A stretch of DNA of 64,000 nucleotides from Plasmodium malariae. Lineage: Eukaryota > Apicomplexa > Aconoidasida > Haemosporida > Plasmodiidae. The translations under genes were made by a program, and so were the position numbers. The stretch's first letter is position 1. Each line of letters begins with the position of its first letter. Of the stretch, positions 61,490 to 64,000 are shown one piece after another. The DNA is taken from the NCBI RefSeq assembly GCF_900090045.1, contig NC_041784.1:2086001-2150000 (forward strand), written 5' to 3'. The notes beneath the pieces were generated by a model, which was not told the origin of the DNA, ran no database searches, and saw only the letters and a list, made by a program, of their open reading frames with translations.

Positions 61490-63164
61490 AAAAATTATGA
61501 TCATTTATTTTCTTAGCTACATATATTCATTACAAGCATAAATATAAGTACATAACTTTTATTAATCCACCTTTAGATAAATAATCTTTTTCATAGGAAA
61601 CAGTAAAAATAAACGTTTTTCATTTTTTGATGAATTTGAATGTTTTAATATTTTTGAATTTGTATTTTAAATTATTCTTTTTAGTTTGACAAAAGGTTAT
61701 ATCCTTATATATATATATATATATATATGTATATTAAAATATATTATTTTGGAAAAAAAATATATATACATAAATATGTTTCAAAATAATTACGGAAAGG
61801 CATAATAAAAGTAACTTTGTAGTTATCTTTTGTAGTTTGTGTGTGTACCTATAAAATATTGTCTTGTTTTTATTATTATCATGTTCTTTCTTAAAAACTA
61901 TTTGTTGATATATTCAAAGAGAAGTTTTATTAATATAATATAAAAAATTAATTATCTCCTTTTTCTGATTAAGATACAAATTAATTGAATGATTATATAT
62001 TATTGCTTATTGTTGTATATTTTATTTGTTTAAATGTACATATGTAAATTATATATTTCATAAAAGTTATTATCATATATTTAATTTTACTTAAAACACA
62101 AATTCATTATATGAGAGCTAAGAATAAATTAAAATAAAAACAAATCGATGTAACTTATTTTATCAGATTTTAGGAGTAATTTAAAATAATATAGAGAATA
62201 ATTACTATATATTTATTTAACTTTGTTGTCTATTTTTACTAAACAATTTGTTTAATGAATAATTAAAATGTAACATAAGGCCCAAAAATATAAAAAACTT
62301 TTATGACATTTTAAATATCAGAAGAAAGAGATAAACATCTTTTTGTTTATTTATATTTTATTTTATGCTGTAGATCAGGTTTTAATATTATTGTGCACTA
62401 AATATTATTATATTTTAAAATTTCTAGTAAATATTAAATTCCGCTTAGTATACTTAACATAGACTGTTAATTTAATTTTTTTTTGTTTGTTTTCCAATGT
62501 TTGCTTTTAATAATATTGGGAAATATTGAGGAATATTAAGAGTTTTGAATATTTAGTAATTAAGAATGTTTATTTTATTTATATTTATTCTACATTTTGT
62601 TCTGAATATTTACTGAATTATTTATTTTATGATGAGTGTGTTGATTTTTCCTTCTTTTTGTTTTTTTTTAATAATCTTATATTAGATAAATTCAATAAAT
62701 TCAATTTTATTTTTACATTAAATAAAACTATATATCTCAAATGCGTTATGCTTTAAAAACACATAATAAGAAGTCAGGGTACAAGTCCATGAGTATAATT
62801 AAATAAAATTAAAATGCTCTGCCAATATACTCACTTGAATTGTGGTACATTAGAATCATAAAATATTATTAGGTAGGAACGTTTTAGTTCTTTTTTCAAT
62901 ATATAAAACAAATATTATTGCAAGTTCAAATTAAATTCATTAAAAAAAAAATTAAATAAATACAAAAAAAGTATTTGACAAAAAATTAGAAAAAATAAAT
63001 TATTATAAAAGGACAAATAAAAAAATATATATAAAAAGTTAAAAATAAAAGTTTGTACATTTTATTTATGCTCCTCTTTTTATTGTTTGATCTTTATCAT
63101 TTGTACTTAATAGAAATGTTTATATAATCCAATTTTGTGGGCTTCTTAATATCTTTGATATATA
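61490..63164. other. Intergenic between the exported-protein and PIR-like genes
   Basis: Shared 3' flank element at 61619-61670 and an (AT)n tract at about 61707-61729. The open frame 62526-62756 is Phe/Asn/Leu-rich with no support. Convergent 3' ends meet here. Confidence 0.5.
61619..61670 (+). promoter_or_regulatory. Shared 3' flank element of fam-type genes
   Basis: TTTGAATGTTTTAATATTTT, then TGAATTTGTATTTTAA, about 146 bp after the stop; the best-preserved version. Confidence 0.35.
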
Positions 63165-64000
63165 TCAGTTGATATTTTGTAAATCATTTGATGAATGAAG
63201 CTCATCTTCTATATTTACTACGTTAAATCTTTTCCTGTCAGAATGCCTATAAGTACGTTTTAAGAAGCGCCTTGGTCGTCTGCGTGTACTTAAATCGGTA
63301 AAATCAAACCTATACCTTTGTTTTCTTTTTCTATGTCTACGTAAACGTGATCCGAAGGGAGTAAACTAATATATATATGAAAGTAAAAAACATGTAAAAT
63401 ATGTTTATTTCACAATTACAATATTTTAAGAAAAATATGTTATAAATATTAAATAATTATGTATACATACAGTAAAAAATAATTTTGTATTTACTTTAAA
63501 AAAAAGGTAAAATATAAAAATAATTCCCATTACTAGAGTAACTCCAGTAGAAATACGGACAAAAATGTTGTTTAATATATTTGATTCATTAGATGATCTC
63601 CTTTTCCTTACTGCTACACGATATTGTTTTAAATCGGATTCATTCCATGTTCTTCCAATCTGAACTTTGTACTTCCCAGTTCTGTCTATTTTTGTAGCAA
63701 AATTTCCTTCAACCAATACATCCATATACTCGCAAAGTAGTTCTTCATATTTATTTCTACCTTTAGATGGACACTGCAGTGTTCCTCTCTCGTCAAATTT
63801 CCATCTAATAGGACCAGATGCGTCTTTCACAGGAGGTACAGCTTCTTTTTTTACTGTAATTTCTTCAAAATCCCCTTCTTTACTTTTTGCTTCACGTAGA
63901 CCTTGTAATACATGTCCTTTTGATGGTTCTCCTCCTGTTTGATCTGCCCTGGACTCTGAAATCGCACTACCTGAAGAGGATCCACTAACAGATGCTCTTG
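63165..64000 (-). CDS. PIR-like variant antigen, 3' part (runs off the window)
   Basis: Last two exons on the minus strand: 63495 to beyond 64000 (open to the edge) and 63165-63365. The visible exon has a Ser/Gly-rich region (VSGSSSGSAISESRADQ), then GPIRWKFDERGTLQCPS, EELLCEYMDVLVE, GKYKVQIGRTWNESDLKQY, RKRRSS and a membrane segment (TGVTLVMGIIFIFYLFFK). The donor GTAAAT and acceptor TATTAG are phase 0. The last exon adds 67 residues: FTPFGSRLRRHRKRKQRYRF, then DFTDLSTRRRPRRFLKRTYR and VVNIEDELHSSNDLQNIN. A membrane segment followed by an exon beginning FTPFGS is the hallmark of PIR (vir-type) proteins. The basic 67-residue tail is longer than many PIR tails, so a related large family is possible. 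The N-terminal ectodomain is outside the window. Intact as far as seen. Confidence 0.65.

Noticed and set aside
1..64000. Telomere repeats, tRNA, rRNA, CRISPR-like arrays or transposons
   Set aside because: None seen; the only short tandem repeats are A/T microsatellites and homopolymer runs.

Overview
The window is eukaryotic, very AT-rich (about 80% A+T by eye) and gene-poor. All recognisable genes belong to multigene families found near chromosome ends in malaria parasites. Two- and four-exon structures with short AT-rich introns, RNYRLL-type exported proteins, STP1-type surface proteins, a tryptophan-rich antigen and PIR-type sequence point to a Plasmodium subtelomere. The fam-l/fam-m type genes are, to my knowledge, characteristic of Plasmodium malariae and its sister P. 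brasilianum, so I infer that lineage. Gene models were built by hand: first exons and splice sites were read from the sequence, and none has been checked by RNA or database search.

Layout. 1-3.2 kb: no gene seen. 3.2-11.5 kb: a decayed two-exon gene (relic A), an intact fam-l type gene (6884-7905) and a fam-m type gene whose signal exon carries a stop (10588-11475). 15.4-16.4 kb (-): a tryptophan-rich antigen. 19.3-21.9 kb (-): STP1 copy 1. 25.1 kb (+): relic B1. 29.1-31.7 kb (+): STP1 copy 2. 33.4-41.4 kb: a second relic A, a second fam-l type gene (35981-37033) and an intact fam-m type gene (40559-41433). 44.8-47.4 kb (-): STP1 copy 3. 51.1-51.4 kb (-): relic B2. 53.7-54.5 kb: a heavily broken fam-l type pseudogene. 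56.3-57.0 kb: a PIR-type pseudogene. 60.6-61.5 kb: a divergent exported-protein gene with an apparently shifted splice donor. 63.2 kb to the end (-): the 3' part of a PIR-like gene running off the window.

The window is largely built from copies of itself. The module relic A - fam-l - fam-m - STP1(-) occurs twice in the same orientation (about 3.2-21.9 and 32.3-47.4 kb), with the tryptophan-rich antigen only in the first. A second module, relic B followed about 3.9 kb downstream by STP1, occurs twice in opposite orientation (25.1-31.7 and 44.8-51.4 kb). Short non-coding elements at fixed distances accompany the copies: about 410 bp upstream of fam-type starts, 145-200 bp downstream of their stops, and about 230 bp upstream of STP1 starts.

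The products, as known for these families, are exported or displayed on the infected red cell or parasite surface. They do not form a pathway. I found no RNA gene, transposon, CRISPR array or clearly new biochemical system. The most interesting material is the duplication architecture, the shared flanking elements, an invariant 14-A run in all three STP1 genes, and the different stages of gene decay.
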